A stretch of DNA of 64,000 bases from Manduca sexta (taxonomy: Eukaryota > Arthropoda > Insecta > Lepidoptera > Sphingidae): the NCBI RefSeq assembly GCF_014839805.1, contig NC_051119.1:8487245-8551244 (forward strand). The letters are read 5' to 3'. Under the pieces are notes generated by a model, which saw only the letters and a program-made list of their open reading frames with translations, had not been told where the DNA came from and searched no databases. Shown piece after piece: positions 47,513 to 59,250 of this stretch (the first letter of the stretch is position 1; the number at the start of each line of letters is the position of its first letter). Made by a program: the position numbers and the translations under genes.

Positions 47513-47640
47513 CTCTGCGCGAGCGCGAGCTTGAGGCGGTCGTTCTCGTAGCGCAGCTGCTGCTCGGCGGAGTCCGCGCTCGGCGGCGCCTCGCCCGCCA
47601 GCGCGGCGCGCGGCGCGCGGCCCACCGTCGCGTACCCGCC
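47513..47640 (-). CDS. homer: Homer exon 6, linker and start of helix
   Basis: Forty-two codons plus two bases. Reads GGYATVGRAPRAALAGEAPP, SADSAEQQLRYENDRLKLAL, AQ. The ENDRLKLALAQS segment, completed by the next exon, is a conserved entry to the Homer coiled coil. The acceptor is TGTGGTGCAG and the donor CAGAG|GTAATG. The GC-rich coding bases contrast sharply with the AT-rich intron. Confidence 0.88.
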
Positions 47641-47799
47641 CTGCACCACACGACACTCTTAGGCTACACTTCCACATGCATTTACACTAGTGGCAATATT
47701 TTACATAATACTATACACATGCCACTTGCCGCTGGCCTGCAAAGATTTGCAACAGTCAGCCTGCTGAGATTACACGGTAAAAATTTACAACATTGAATT

Positions 47800-48637
47800 T
47801 TTTCACCAAACTCAAATGTTTATGAAACTAGATCTAAAATTATGAGACCCATATTTTTTCTTTTTTCAAAACTCAGATATTTTCATTCATGATTTTCACT
47901 TTGAATTTTATTTTATTCTAAAACAACGTAAGTACCAAATGACGTCACATATACGGCTCAAGACGCAATGACCTTTGCTTTGCAGTAAAAAAAAGTGAAG
48001 CGACACTTTTTTTGTTTCTCTCTCTCTCTCTTTGAAAATGACAGTTGTGACGTATCTATAGTAATATTGACATTTGACATTGACAAATGACGGTGTCTTT
48101 GATTTTTAAAATAAATAGTACGGAGGACCAAGGAACTATTTCATTCAACTGTATGTGTGACGTCATCAAGCATTATTCGGTTTTAAATTTTTTTCTTCGA
48201 CAATTAAGTATTAAAAAAATATTAAAGATTTATAATCGAACTCAGAGAAAAAAAAATTAAGAAACGGTATTTTTGTTTTAGGCACGTCTACATTTTGAAA
48301 CGTTGTCAATGGCTTACAAAAATCGACTTCTGTACAATTTGTTGCTCATATAAATCTCGTTTTAGAACCAATCAAATACGTTTCAGCACTCAGCACATTG
48401 CCATTAAGAGCCTTATCACTATGCGATACGGTTCATGGTTACGGGTGCTGTAGCAGCTCGTGTAATACTGAAATAATTTTAGAGTTCTTAGTGATGCGGT
48501 GTTCACGACTCTTTTTAGTTAGTTATTGCAAAGACCAGACCAGTAATAATACAACCTGCTCGTTGTCAAAAATTAGTAAAGAATTACGAGGTAACGATTT
48601 TAAAGTACAATTAACCAGAAACTAAAGTCTCCCTCAC
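47800..48637. other. Homer intron, nothing firm
   Basis: AT-rich, with a short CT run at about 48019 and AAATGAC/GTCATTT-type stretches near 48050-48095. The 75-codon plus-strand frame at 48398 is unrecognised. Confidence 0.4.
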
Positions 48638-48703
48638 CTGTAGAGTGGATGAAACGGAATGCGCCCTCTGGTGGACCATCATCTCGTCGTTTTCCACTTT
48701 CGG
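48638..48703 (-). CDS. homer: Homer exon 5, 22 codons
   Basis: Reads PKVENDEMMVHQRAHSVSST then LQ, in phase 0 at both ends. The acceptor is GTTACAG and the donor CTACAG|GTGAGG. It falls in the variable linker between the EVH1 domain and the coiled coil. If the uncorrected frame of exon 4 were used, this exon would hit TGA after nine codons, which fixes the proper frame. Confidence 0.85.
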
Positions 48704-49025
48704 CTGTAACAAAAACATACGATAATATAATAAACTATTCAACCACGTGTTTCTCCAAATATTATTACTGGTATTAATGACACTTTAGGCAATTTCATTA
48801 CTGAATACTACTAAACTAAACATTTAATAAATTCTAATGCCTCTGAGCGTTGCACGTAGAGCTGTGCCGCGTGGTAATTTGTAATCCTTAATTGTTTTTG
48901 TTGATTTTCAGTAGTCGTATCACAACTGTATATCATAACAGGCCTGTATATCGCCTCTAGTTACATGGGAACCCCTACCCCTGTAAACAGACTAATACAT
49001 ATTGATATGTATGTGTTAGTTGTAC

Positions 49026-49258
49026 CTGTGCGGGTGAGACGACGGCGGGCGGCTCGTCCTGCGCGGCGGTGCGGCCGGCGAGCAGCGGGCTGGCGGTGGC
49101 GCTGGCGACGGGCGTGGCGCCGCCGCTGCTGCCGTTGGCGACGCCCTTGCCCCCGCGCCCGCCGCCGCGCCCGCCACCGCCGCGCCGCCCGCGCCCGCGC
49201 CCGCGCCGCACTGCTGCGCCTGGATCGCCTCCTTCACCTCTTGGAACTTCTCGATGAA
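49026..49258 (-). CDS. homer: Homer exon 4, end of EVH1 and Gly/Ala linker, with a frameshift
   Basis: It starts FIEKFQEVKEAIQAQQ, the last helix of the EVH1 domain. It ends ANGSSGGATPVASATASPLL then AGRTAAQDEPPAVVSPAQ in a different frame, which joins exon 5 correctly in phase 0. The exon is 233 nt where the two phase-0 boundaries require a multiple of 3. One base is therefore missing, or two are extra, within the GC-rich run at about 49144-49207 that encodes a Gly/Ala/Arg stretch. The acceptor is TTTGTTCCAG and the donor CACAG|GTACAA. An assembly error in the GC run is the simplest reading. Confidence 0.82.
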
Positions 49259-49339
49259 CTGGAACAAATTAACATGTTTCCTTATAGGAGAAATTAATCG
49301 TTTATAATAAGGGTGAAAGCGTAAAGAAGTAAAGACAGA

Positions 49340-49599
49340 CCCCCTTATTCATAGACGTTTTTTATCTAACGACCGAGTAAGGCTGTGATAACAAGTCTGT
49401 TTCTCAGTGCTGTCGGCATGGCAGTCTTCGCGGTGCGTAGACGTAGGGCCGTTGTGATTGGCTAATATTAAAATACAACAATAATAACCAATCACAACGG
49501 CCCTATGTCTATTTCTCAGTGCCGATGGGCACTGAGAAACAAGCTTGTTATCACAGCTTAACTCCGTCCTTAGATAAAAAACGTTTATGAATAAGGGGG
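49340..49599. mobile_element. Fold-back MITE with arms of about 115 bp
   Basis: CCCCCTTATTCATAGACGTT at the left is mirrored by AACGTTTATGAATAAGGGGG at the right. The match continues through CTGTGATAACAAG, TTTCTCAGTGC and GGGCCGTTGTGATTGG. Only about 25 bases separate the arms. It lies in the Homer intron between exons 4 and 3. The ends resemble the inner element at 12832-13010. Confidence 0.9.
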
Positions 49600-49853
49600 A
49601 GAGCCTTTAGTCATGCTCAATGACAGACAGTAGCGATTTTTTGAAATAACTTTGTGTATTCAACCAACAAGCTCGACTTATCACATGATGAAACAAAAAC
49701 ACGAGGCAGTGTAAGGGCGCTAATAATATACAAAAAAAAAAATATGCGATATAACAGTCCACACTGGTCTACTGGACTTTTTATTGGCTTCTTTCTTTAT
49801 AAGGAAGGAAAGTCTACCTTACAACAAAACATAAAAGACTCATATTAAATTAC

Positions 49854-49985
49854 CTTGCCAAGTTCAGGCTCGGACGCGAACCCCAGCCCGTAGACGGTGT
49901 TGGCTCGCACGTCGCTCCACTGGCCGAACTTCTGCGACGTCTTCGTGAACGTCATGTTCGCTGTTATCGTGCTGTTGATCACCGC
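49854..49985 (-). CDS. homer: Homer exon 3, EVH1 domain second half
   Basis: Forty-four codons in phase 0 at both ends. Reads [44 protein letters not shown]. The [25 protein letters not shown] motif is the signature of the Homer EVH1 domain, which binds PPxxF-type ligands such as group I mGluR, IP3 receptor and Shank. The acceptor is GTCCTCAG and the donor CAAG|GTAATT. Confidence 0.97.
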
Positions 49986-50119
49986 CTGAGGACAACACAC
50001 TAACATGACCATTTAGGTTTACAACAGTTGCATAAAATGGTCCTTATTGTTATCGGCAAAATGGTTATATTCCACCTGCTGTTAAGGATAATGCAATAAA
50101 AATATCAAGTCCAAAGTTT

Positions 50120-50500
50120 ATGATAAATGGCCACCACTCCACTTTAACACCCAAAGGAATTAAGAATGCCACGATGTTCGAAAGTTTTCGACCTTCGACA
50201 TTCACTGACCACTCGCAACAAAGCTCTCAGTCCCCTTTGATCTTCTCTGCGACAGTCACAGTAGACCCGTCTATCTATACTTATGATTATGATGGCTACA
50301 TCACAGTTCTACCACATAGAAAAGCCAACGAAACTTCCAAAACTATGGAACCAATTGCCGCCAGCAGAATTACCGGATAGATACGACCTGGCGACGTTAA
50401 AAAAAAGAGCGTATTCCCACGTAAAAGGCAATGCATCTCTTTGCACCATGGTATTACAGATGTTCATGGGCAGCGGTGATCACTTACCATAACGCGAACT
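50120..50500 (+). mobile_element. LINE 3' fragment with decayed reverse-transcriptase C-terminus
   Basis: At 50283 and after, a frame reads PKLWNQLPPAELPDRYDLAT then LKKRAYSHVKG. This resembles the LWNxLP...F/LKxRxYSxLKG end of insect jockey/CR1-type LINE proteins. It is followed by the shared tail GCAGCGGTGATCACTTACC. It is truncated and its 5' part is not readable. It lies in the Homer intron between exons 2 and 3. Confidence 0.6.
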
Positions 50501-50594
50501 ATATGCTCGCATCTCCCTATATCATAAAAAAACAGCTGGTAATACCATTAAAACATCTATAATAAAATATATAATGTATGTAAATATTAAGAAC

Positions 50595-50751
50595 CTTAGT
50601 GCCCTCGACGCTGATGATCCTGTACAGGTTCCTGGAGGAGTCGTAGAAGAAGGAGACGGAGACGGCCGCGGAGCTGGCCGACATCCACGAGCGCTTCGTC
50701 TTCGGGTCTATGTGGAACACGTGGGCCTTGCACGTGAAGATCGGCTGCTCA
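50595..50751 (-). CDS. homer: Homer exon 2, EVH1 domain first half
   Basis: One base (T) plus 52 codons. Reads [52 protein letters not shown]. This is the start of the Homer EVH1 domain, nearly as in other insects, with the [13 protein letters not shown] core. The acceptor is TATTGTTGCAG and the donor ACTAAG|GTTCTT. The leading T completes GGT after the five-nucleotide coding piece at 63915-63919. Confidence 0.97.
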
Positions 50752-51328
50752 CTGCAACAATACATTGGCTGGTAAACAGTATACAAGTAATTTACATATA
50801 TAACGGAATAATGATGATACTGTGTTGTAACTGACGCCTTTTATTCCAGAAGGCAGAGAGTTTCTTACTTTTCGCAGTGCGTATTCCAACCCTTGTTATT
50901 ATAGAGGCGAACCTATAGCCATATCGGGCATAAATACCAGACTCCTGGCTGATAATGAGTAGAAAAACCCAAAAGCTCAGCACTGCAGTTGCACCGTAAC
51001 ACAAGTATCCACAGGCAATCAAACAAAAATAAAATCTTTCAAGATTTATATACGAGTATAGCATCTGTAATATCTAGAGCTAAGGGTCCAACATCTATTG
51101 ATTTAAAATTATCTGTTTTGGCACGCATTGTGTCTAGATTCATCTGTTTTGTTTCACCATACACTGAGTTTATGTGAGATTTTAAATTGTTTATTCCACG
51201 CTGCACGGAAATCGTCAATTAAACGTGTTACATTACGGTTCCGTTATAATTTTAGTCAATTGTCGTTCAATACTAATGTGTCACAAGTGTAGAATTAACA
51301 CAATTTTTCCAGTAATAGATAAAACGTT

Positions 51329-51500
51329 GTATGGCTTGGAATGACGAGTCAAGCTTGCCGTTCGCCTGATGGTAGGCGATACGACCGCCCATAAACAACA
51401 GAAACACCATCCAACACCTTGAATTACAAAGTAATGTTTGGAATTCTACTGCGCTCACCATCCTAAGATATGAGATGTTAAGTCTTATTATGTCCAGTAT
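51329..51500. repeat. Interspersed repeat, copy 2
   Basis: GCCGTTCGCCTGATGG, ACCGCCCATAAACA and GAAACACCATCCAACACC match the copy at 34930. This copy appears to continue to about 51680 with unmatched sequence. Confidence 0.6.
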
Positions 51501-53224
51501 TTACACTGGATAGAATGTTCTTCAAACCAGAAAACAACAGTGACTTCACACTGCTGCTTGGCGGCAGAAATAGTCATTGTGGTGGTACCTACCCAAGCGG
51601 ACTGTCACATATGAGAGACCTACCACCAGTAAATTGATTATACTTATATTCCTTATTTTTTTAAGACAATAAGTGGTATAACTTGATGGAAATTGCTAAC
51701 TCATCGTCATCTTCAAACTACATCAGACAGTTAGTGAAACAAAACACTGCCGTTTATACGAACATATAAATTCACCTTCAAAAACATCACACACTCCACC
51801 TGAAACGATTGAAGCGAGAAGCGATGGCGTCCTACTTACCTAAAATTAAAGGCATCGTCCCCCCGCGGCAACATGAGTAAATATGGTAGCTAACATAAAT
51901 AAAGGTGTGTTACACACGTGTTTTTGCACAATGCTTTATATATAGCCACGTGTGGAGGTACAGATCAATAGAGAGCAAAACCGAGGATAATTGAACAGAT
52001 ATATGTTTACAATATTCTTGGTGATGTCTGTTCTCGTTTAGAAACTACGCAATTCCATTGCTGAGGCACATTCGCACTTTTCCTTATATCGGTAATGCAG
52101 CTAAAATTGTGGATCGCGGTGGTAGTAATGTTAGTCCCATATTCTATTAATTATTTTGTCTTTACAAACAAAGACTTATGTAAGGCAGCAACTTGTTTGA
52201 GATCAATATTTTATCAATACGTTACCGTCATTTTCAATAAACGATCCCGATTATTTTTTTCGATCCTTTTCAAATATAGACAAATCAGAACAAAGCATTT
52301 TTGACATGCATTTTGATTGGTTCATATCGGAATCGGATTGAAGATTGAGATTGAGATCGAGACCGTTTATTGGAAACGGCTGTTAGTGAACAGCATTAAT
52401 TAGATAATCACTAATATCAAACCAATACAATTACATCACTACGACACATTGATGACCGTACATTTTTAAATATTCAGCATAATCAGCACTGAAGAGTTGT
52501 TTACCAATTATCTGGCACAAATGTAAAAACAAAAGTCGCAACTCGGTCGGAAAAACGCCTATACAGCTCGTACAGATGACAAGATATAAATCAGTCGGCT
52601 CTCAGAGAGCGGCGACGGGAAGAAATCCCTCTTCCGCGCCACAGAGAGTACAATTACATCGCTAGGCACGGCTCAAGCTAAGAACAAATCCAGCTAATAT
52701 TTCACGCTTCGAATGGAAAGATGGTATATACATAACATATAATATATAGCACTATATTTCGAATCACATTATACTTGCAGCGTTTACGGTATTAATTGTA
52801 AGCTATAACGTGGATTATCGCGTTTCGATGTATGTACGTAGAAGATCGTTTACATTCGTATTCGAGTAGATAGATAAAGTATTTCTTTTTCTTGGCAAAT
52901 GATTCAACTAAGGGGACATTTTATTATCGAATTATAAGAGTCAGTGTCGCTAGTTGTGTTTACAATATTAAAAAGTAATTAGTTATTCGTTACTTTTGCA
53001 TAAGGAATCGGTATATTATAATAGTTGTTATGGCGAATATGTACAATACGAGCATCTAACGCGAGTGGGTCTGCAAACTTTCAGAGAGTCGAAGCGCTGA
53101 AATAACATGCCGCAATTTTAGGCATAAAAATATCTCTACCGCCCTGAATATTGCTCAACCGCGCCATTCCAATCAGAATGTGGCCAAAAGTCGAATAGGC
53201 CTAGTATAAAAATGTACATCATTT

Positions 53225-53420
53225 TGTTCTAAATAACGCCTCTGACCTCGGGCTTTGCGAGGCTACGTTTTAAGGATCCCTTGGGTATTTCTGCTCAGTA
53301 TCAGCCCCGAGTCAGGAATTTGTTGAAACGGATCGGAACGCACATGGCAAAATGTGCGTGCCCTGCATGCACCTCCACTTACTCCTTCGGAATTAAAAGC
53401 GTGATGTGATTTGTTTAGAA
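53225..53420 (+). mobile_element. Body relic of the second SINE family
   Basis: GGGTATTTCTGCTCAGTATCAGCCCCGAG through AATTAAAAGCGTGATGTGATTTG parallels the body of the element at 32635-32885. The tRNA-like head is not recognisable. Confidence 0.5.
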
Positions 53421-55706
53421 ATATACCAATCGTAAAGAACATAAAGGATAGTGACGCATTTCGAGAAATCGTTTAACAGCTTTGGGGAAAAGCCGAAACT
53501 TTTTGAAAATCCAGGTGCAGCGAGATGTTACTAATTTGTAACAAGGGTTCGAACTCCGATGAATGAAAAAATACCCAAAAACATTAAGATTGGGTGTTAG
53601 CTGCTAGGTTTACTACTACTAACCCATTTAGTCTTCAATCGAGGGACCGATAACACGATACAAACTTCATAACCTGTGTTTCCAAGTATGGGAATCATTT
53701 CAGAAACTATTGTATCGATTCTGACAACCCTTTATGTGGTTAAATCGCTTTATTGCTGAGTAACAGAAGCTAAAATTGAATTTGGTTTAATTACTTTATT
53801 CCGGGAACGGCTGTTAGCTGTCATGCAGGCCATGAGAAAGTTATTGCTGAATACACGACCGCAGATTACCCGTCTATAATAAGGACGACACGTTCTGCAC
53901 AGCAGGAACTAACCCGTCAAAGAGAGAATACAATTCCTTATGCACCTCATAGGTACTTTAACTTAAGTAAATTTTAGAAGCGCTTGTATCTAGGGTCTAC
54001 TTTGTGCCTTCGTTGGAAAAGCAAGATTACGTTACTCCTATATACATGGTTACGAACAAGATACATCATATCCCTATAGCAAAACTGTTCATAATAATTA
54101 TTTGAATAATTTAAACAATTTATTGCGCCTTATTCACAGTTTTGGTCTATACTGAACTTATTGCCGCATTCTACTGTCATGTACAATTCAAAAAACAAAT
54201 ACTTCTAGACATAATACAATCCATTCAAAACGTTTAACCAAATTTCCACGTCCAACAATTTAGACTGTTCAAACAATCCGAAACATTTACAAAAGGAATT
54301 GTGCAAAAACTCACGATGTTTCCTTGTGGGAATCCATTTAATTTCCAGTGAAAAACACTTTAAGTTTCCCAACCCGGTACTATTGATAAACGTACGGCTG
54401 AAGCTACGTAATGTTACGAATGCTAGCAAGATGTAGATAATAGATACTTTGAAAGCCAATATGATGCATGAGACATGCGATAAGATTATCAAAGATCATG
54501 TTGCTAAACTGACGAGTGATCGGCTTGTAATCTAGTATGACATGTAGGTTATGAGAAGAGAAATTTCTTGGATCAAGGAATCTATGTTTTGGATATGACC
54601 GTTTTGGTCGAATGTTCTGGAATAGTGTTGTAAATGTGATGGATTAAGTTGCTTGGATGTTATGTCCTGGATTAACATATACTTGTTATCCCGGAAAAGT
54701 ACTCAAAAATCACGTGCGCGAAAAGTAATCAAAGTAAAGTTTTTAGAATACCTTTTTGAAAATAGTAATTCCACACCCATGCTAATATCGTCAAAACCTA
54801 CAAGTTTTGTATTTTCCTAAACACTGAACTAAAACGGCTTCCAAATCTAAATTACAAACAGTTTCACACGATACAACATAATAGTAATTCCATACATTTG
54901 TAAAGATTTTATCTCACGTTAACACGTAATAACATCGTTGGAGTACTATACAGAACTGTGGAATTCCCACGAAACTAACAAAACACAATACCAAAGCTTA
55001 CACATATCCTTCGTACAATAAATTACTTTTATTACTCAACATTGTATGGCAATCTCGATTTAGGTCAATATAATGATTAATCACACAAATAATGTTATGA
55101 TACTTCTTTCATTACAAATATTTTCTAAAGTGGCAGCAGAAACCAGGCTAAATAGTGGAAATGAAAGATACATACACCTAGCAAACTAAGAATGAAAAGA
55201 ATAAACCATGTAAAACATTAACAACTTAATAAGTCTAAGGATCATGACAAAATAGAGTAAAAGAAGTAAATATTTGTATCAAAATTACTTCAAAATAAAA
55301 CAAGCAACTTCTTCCAAAAGTAATTATAAGTGATACTACATATGGCTCATATATAACAGTAGAAACAGCCGCATTGAGCGCAGAAAGAGCGTATACGAAC
55401 ATTGAACAATCCGTGGAATAAACGAATTCGTAAGAAGATACTGCTTCAAGAGTTAGAGCACATATTATACCGTCTCTTGAAAGCGTGGAACGATCAATCG
55501 GGACCATCGGAATTGTTTGGATTATATTTCGTATTCTTCATTGTATGAGAGACAATACATATTTTTTATTTTTTTAATTACTTGTCGGAAGGCTTACAGA
55601 CTAATAACGATCTTATAAATGTAAAAAAATAATGATAACTTAATTTGCTAATTACAAGCCTCCACCTATAAATAGTCAAATACAAACACAAACATGTTAC
55701 AGAATA

Positions 55707-55980
<274 letters not shown>

Positions 55981-56025
55981 TTTATTCCGTCATCACAATA
56001 TGAGTCCGGAACGGATTAGTAAACT

Positions 56026-56604
56026 CTAAACAAAAAAGGTTCGTGCCAGCGTTACTTTGGCTTTATTTGCTGTGGTGCAGAACAGGTCAATGTTAAGGTT
56101 CGGAGGCAGCTCATTAAAGCCTTTGCAACTTCTTGAAAGAAAAGCGTTCTGCCTATATTTACTAGTTGAAGGGGATATGGAAAGTAAAGGTCTTTGCCTA
56201 AAGTTAAGCTGATTAGTGCGCAGGGAAATTTTCGATAATAGATCTGGGCAATCGATTGAGCCCTGAGCTAGCTTCAATAGAAAACAGATATCACCTATCA
56301 TACGTCTTTTCTCTAGGGGGAGAAAGTGGTACTTTTTACAGCGCTGGTGGTAATTCAGATTGTTTTGATGAGCTTTAAAATCTAAATATCTAAGAAAATT
56401 CTTCTGTACTTGCTCAATTCTATTGATATACGTATTATACTGCGGGTTCCAAAGTTGCGATGCGTATTCTAAGTGACTACGTACAAATGAACAGTAAAGG
56501 ACTTTTATGGGCTTTAGGGACTGGAAACAGGCAGATGATCTAATTATGAAACCTAATGCTTTAGATGCTTTACTTATGATGTGGTCAATGTGCATATTAA
56601 ACAC
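56026..56604 (-). pseudogene. LINE reverse transcriptase, C-terminal part
   Basis: A frame of 192 codons reads LGFIIRSSACFQSLKPIKVL, then SHLEYASQLWNP and RIEQVQKNFLRYL. This is the typical region after the reverse-transcriptase core in jockey/CR1-type LINE proteins. The fragment ends LARTFFV before a stop, followed by a short 3' UTR and the TA microsatellite. Its upstream half lies at 58763-59250 beyond a Penelope insertion. The element is 5' truncated and dead. Confidence 0.85.
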
Positions 56605-56613
56605 TAACTTGTC
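56601..56613. repeat. 13-bp target duplication, left copy
   Basis: ACACTAACTTGTC here is repeated at 58763-58775. The pair brackets the Penelope insertion, and removing one copy with the insert rejoins the LINE frame at ...DDKLV and FNMHIDH.... Confidence 0.9.
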
Positions 56614-57507
56614 ATTGAAATTAAACTAATTTTCGGATTCTATCGCGGTGCTAGTATTTTATTTTCTCCCGACGTTTCGAAGACTTTGCAGCCTTCATGG
56701 TCACGGGGGGGACTGAGGTGTTGTTCATCCGTAAAGTCAAAGTTACAATATCTACCTACATTTTACAATTATACAACTTTTTAAATTTTTTTTAGCTGTT
56801 GGTGGTCCGATCTACGCAGAATGAGCTCACAGTGTCTTGAAGTCTGGCAGCCGGTCTTTTGGGTTCCGATTTAATTAAATGTAGAACTGGATCCCAGGCT
56901 TGTGCAAGCTTCCAACCATCTTCCCTATTGAAATTAGGATGTTTTAATTTCAATAGCCTCGCGAATCATCCTAGGCAGGAATCGGTGTTCTTGGCGAGGA
57001 TTTGTGGCTTGTCTAGTCGCAGATAATGATTGGCGCCTCCTCAGAGTGTTCAGCGACTGCAGACTTCGTCGAGCGTCGGTGTTTCACGTCAGCTATATGT
57101 TCTTTACGCGGGTCCCCATATTTTTTTGTTTGCCCGATATAAGAGAGGCCACAGTTGCAATCTATTTTGTATACTCCCGGTTCTTGTAGAGGTATGTGAC
57201 ACTTGACAGGTGGTAAAATTGACTAATCTTCTTAGGCGGCTTAAAATAAGTTTTTATGGAAGCACGCTTCAGGATGTAGCCAATCTTGTCGGTGACTCCT
57301 CTTACATATGGTAATACAACCGGAACACGTTCAACTGTGGCTGGTTTCACTCGGTTTCTGTGACGGCGGCGTGGAATTTGGAGCTTGTTGTCTCGCAGTA
57401 CTTGCTTGACATGTTGCAGCTCAGCGGCCAGGTGTTTCGTCACAGATTCCTTGTGCTCTCTGAAACAAAGATTTGCCCACGGTAGCTAACTGTTTTGGGT
57501 GGTGATG
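56614..57507 (-). mobile_element. Penelope-like element, left inverted copy (5' truncated)
   Basis: Read on the minus strand it carries the end of the reverse transcriptase, the linker KHLAAELQHVKQVLRDNKLQ ... VVLPYVRGVTDKIGYILKRA, then GIY-YIG endonuclease sequence with an intact GGCCTCTCTTATATCGGGCAAAC segment, and the 3' tail ending at 56614. It mirrors the right copy across a junction at about 57507. It lacks the last 30 or so bases of the 3' terminus. Frameshifts make it non-functional. Confidence 0.85.
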
Positions 57508-58762
57508 GGCTCCCTGTATCTCCGGTAGTCGCCGATATATTTATGGAGGACTTCGAGGAGACAGCCCTGAGTACAGCCCCCGGTCACTCCAAGGTTTTAT
57601 AAACGGTACGTAGACGATACTTTCACAATTTTACCATCTGATAAAGTAACTGCATTTTTAAATCACCTTAACTCCATCAACAATAAAATCCAATTTACTA
57701 TGGAGTTAGAACACAATAAATCTCTTGCTTTCTTAGATGTTTTAATCATCCGTAATCCTAATCAGACCTTAAGTCATACTGTATATCGGAAACAGACCCA
57801 TACTGATAAATATCTGAACGGTGAATCTCATCACCACCCAAAACAGTTAGCTACCGTGGGCAAATCTTTGTTTCAGAGAGCACAAGGAATCTGTGACGAG
57901 AAACACCTGGCCGCTGAGCTGCAACATGTCAAGCAAGTACTGCGAGACAACAAGCTCCAAATTCCACGCCGCCGTCACAGAAACCGAGTGAAACCAGCCA
58001 CAGTTGAACGTGTTCCGGTTGTATTACCATATGTAAGAGGAGTCACCGACAAGATTACATCCTGAAGCGTGCTTCCATAAAAACTTATTTTAAGCCGCCT
58101 AAGAAGATTAGTCAATTTTACCACCTGTCAAGTGTCACATACCTCTACAAGAACCGGGAGTATACAAAATAGATTGCAACTGTGGCCTCTTATATCGGGC
58201 AAACAAAAAGAAATATAGGGACCCGCGTAAAAGAACATATAGCTGACGTGAAACACCGACGCTCGACGAAGTCTGCAGTCGCTGAACACTCTGAGGGAGG
58301 CGCCAATCATTATCTGCGACTAGACAAGCCACAAATCCTCGCCAAAGAACACCGATTCCTGCCTAGGATGATTGCGAGGCTATTGAAATTAAAAAACATC
58401 CCAATTTCAATAGGGAAGACTGGTGGGAAGCTTGCACAAGCCTGGGATCCAGTTCTACATTTAATTAAATCGGAACCCAAAAGACCGGCTGCCAGACTTC
58501 AAGACACTGTGAGCTCATTCTGCGTAGATCGGACCACCAACAGCTAAAATTTAAAAAATTTAAAAAGTTGTATAATTGTAAAATGTAGGTAGATATTGTA
58601 ACTTTGTCTTTACGGATGAACAACACCTCAGTCCCCCCCGTGACCATGAAGGCTGCAAAGTCTTCGAAACGTCGGGAGAAAATAAAATACTAGCACCGCG
58701 ATAGAATCCGAAAATTAGTTTAATTTCAATGTCTAACATTCGCGTAAACATAAGAAATCATT
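57508..58762 (+). mobile_element. Penelope-like element, right copy with RT and GIY-YIG remnants
   Basis: In order it shows SPVVADIFMEDFEETALSTA, the catalytic RYVDDTF motif near 57602, a frame of 121 codons from 57700, and the GVYKIDCNCGL / YIGQTKRNIGTRVKEH endonuclease motifs near 58157-58240. It ends at FCVDRTTNS and a 3' tail. The family pairs this reverse transcriptase with a GIY-YIG nuclease. Breaks are one extra C near 57575, a four-base loss near 58055, a shared one-base shift near 58112 and a two-base loss near 58185. The 5' half of the reverse transcriptase is missing. Confidence 0.9.
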
Positions 58763-58775
58763 ACACTAACTTGTC
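58763..58775. repeat. 13-bp target duplication, right copy
   Basis: ACACTAACTTGTC, identical to 56601-56613, marks the right edge of the Penelope insertion. Confidence 0.9.
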
Positions 58776-59250
58776 GTCATGTAGTACTCCTAAATCTTTA
58801 ATAATGGAGACTTTTTTAATAGAATTATTGTAAAAAGTGTAGTATGATCTTGTAATATTCTTCGACATAGAAAAAGTTACATGAAAGCATTTTGAGACGT
58901 TTAATTGCAATTTATTGTGAGTACAATAATCAGAAAATCTCTCAAGATCTTCCTGAAGTTCATCAGTATCGCGAGTATTATTAACCGCCTTAAAAACCTT
59001 CATGTCATCAGCATAAAGTAAAATATTTGAATTTCGAAAACATAAACTAACATCAGATATAAATATAGTAAATAATAATGGGCCCAGTATTGAGCCCTGC
59101 GGGACGCCTGATGGTATAAATGGCAATATCCCATGAATTTGAATATACGGAACCATTCCCACCATATTTTACGGCGCTCATTTCCGTTCCATGATAGATA
59201 AATAAAGTAAGCCAAACGCTGCAACAATATTTGGAATCACTAACTGACAC
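58763..59250 (-). pseudogene. LINE reverse transcriptase, core part
   Basis: Reads PFIPSGVPQGSILGPLLFTI, FISDVSL and ILLYADDMKVFK. The SGVPQGSILGPLLF and YADD motifs are reverse-transcriptase blocks; YADD is the catalytic site. It continues after the insertion in the 56026-56604 part. Upstream coding (AVKYGGNGS) lies in another frame, showing decay, and the element stops abruptly near 59250, consistent with 5' truncation. Confidence 0.88.

Noticed and set aside
47295..47677. Arg/Ala-rich frames of 118 and 83 codons on the minus strand
   Set aside because: They are off-frame readings of Homer exon 6 extended through the microsatellite.
48965..49297. Plus-strand Arg-rich frame of 110 codons
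   Set aside because: Shadow of GC-rich Homer exon 4.
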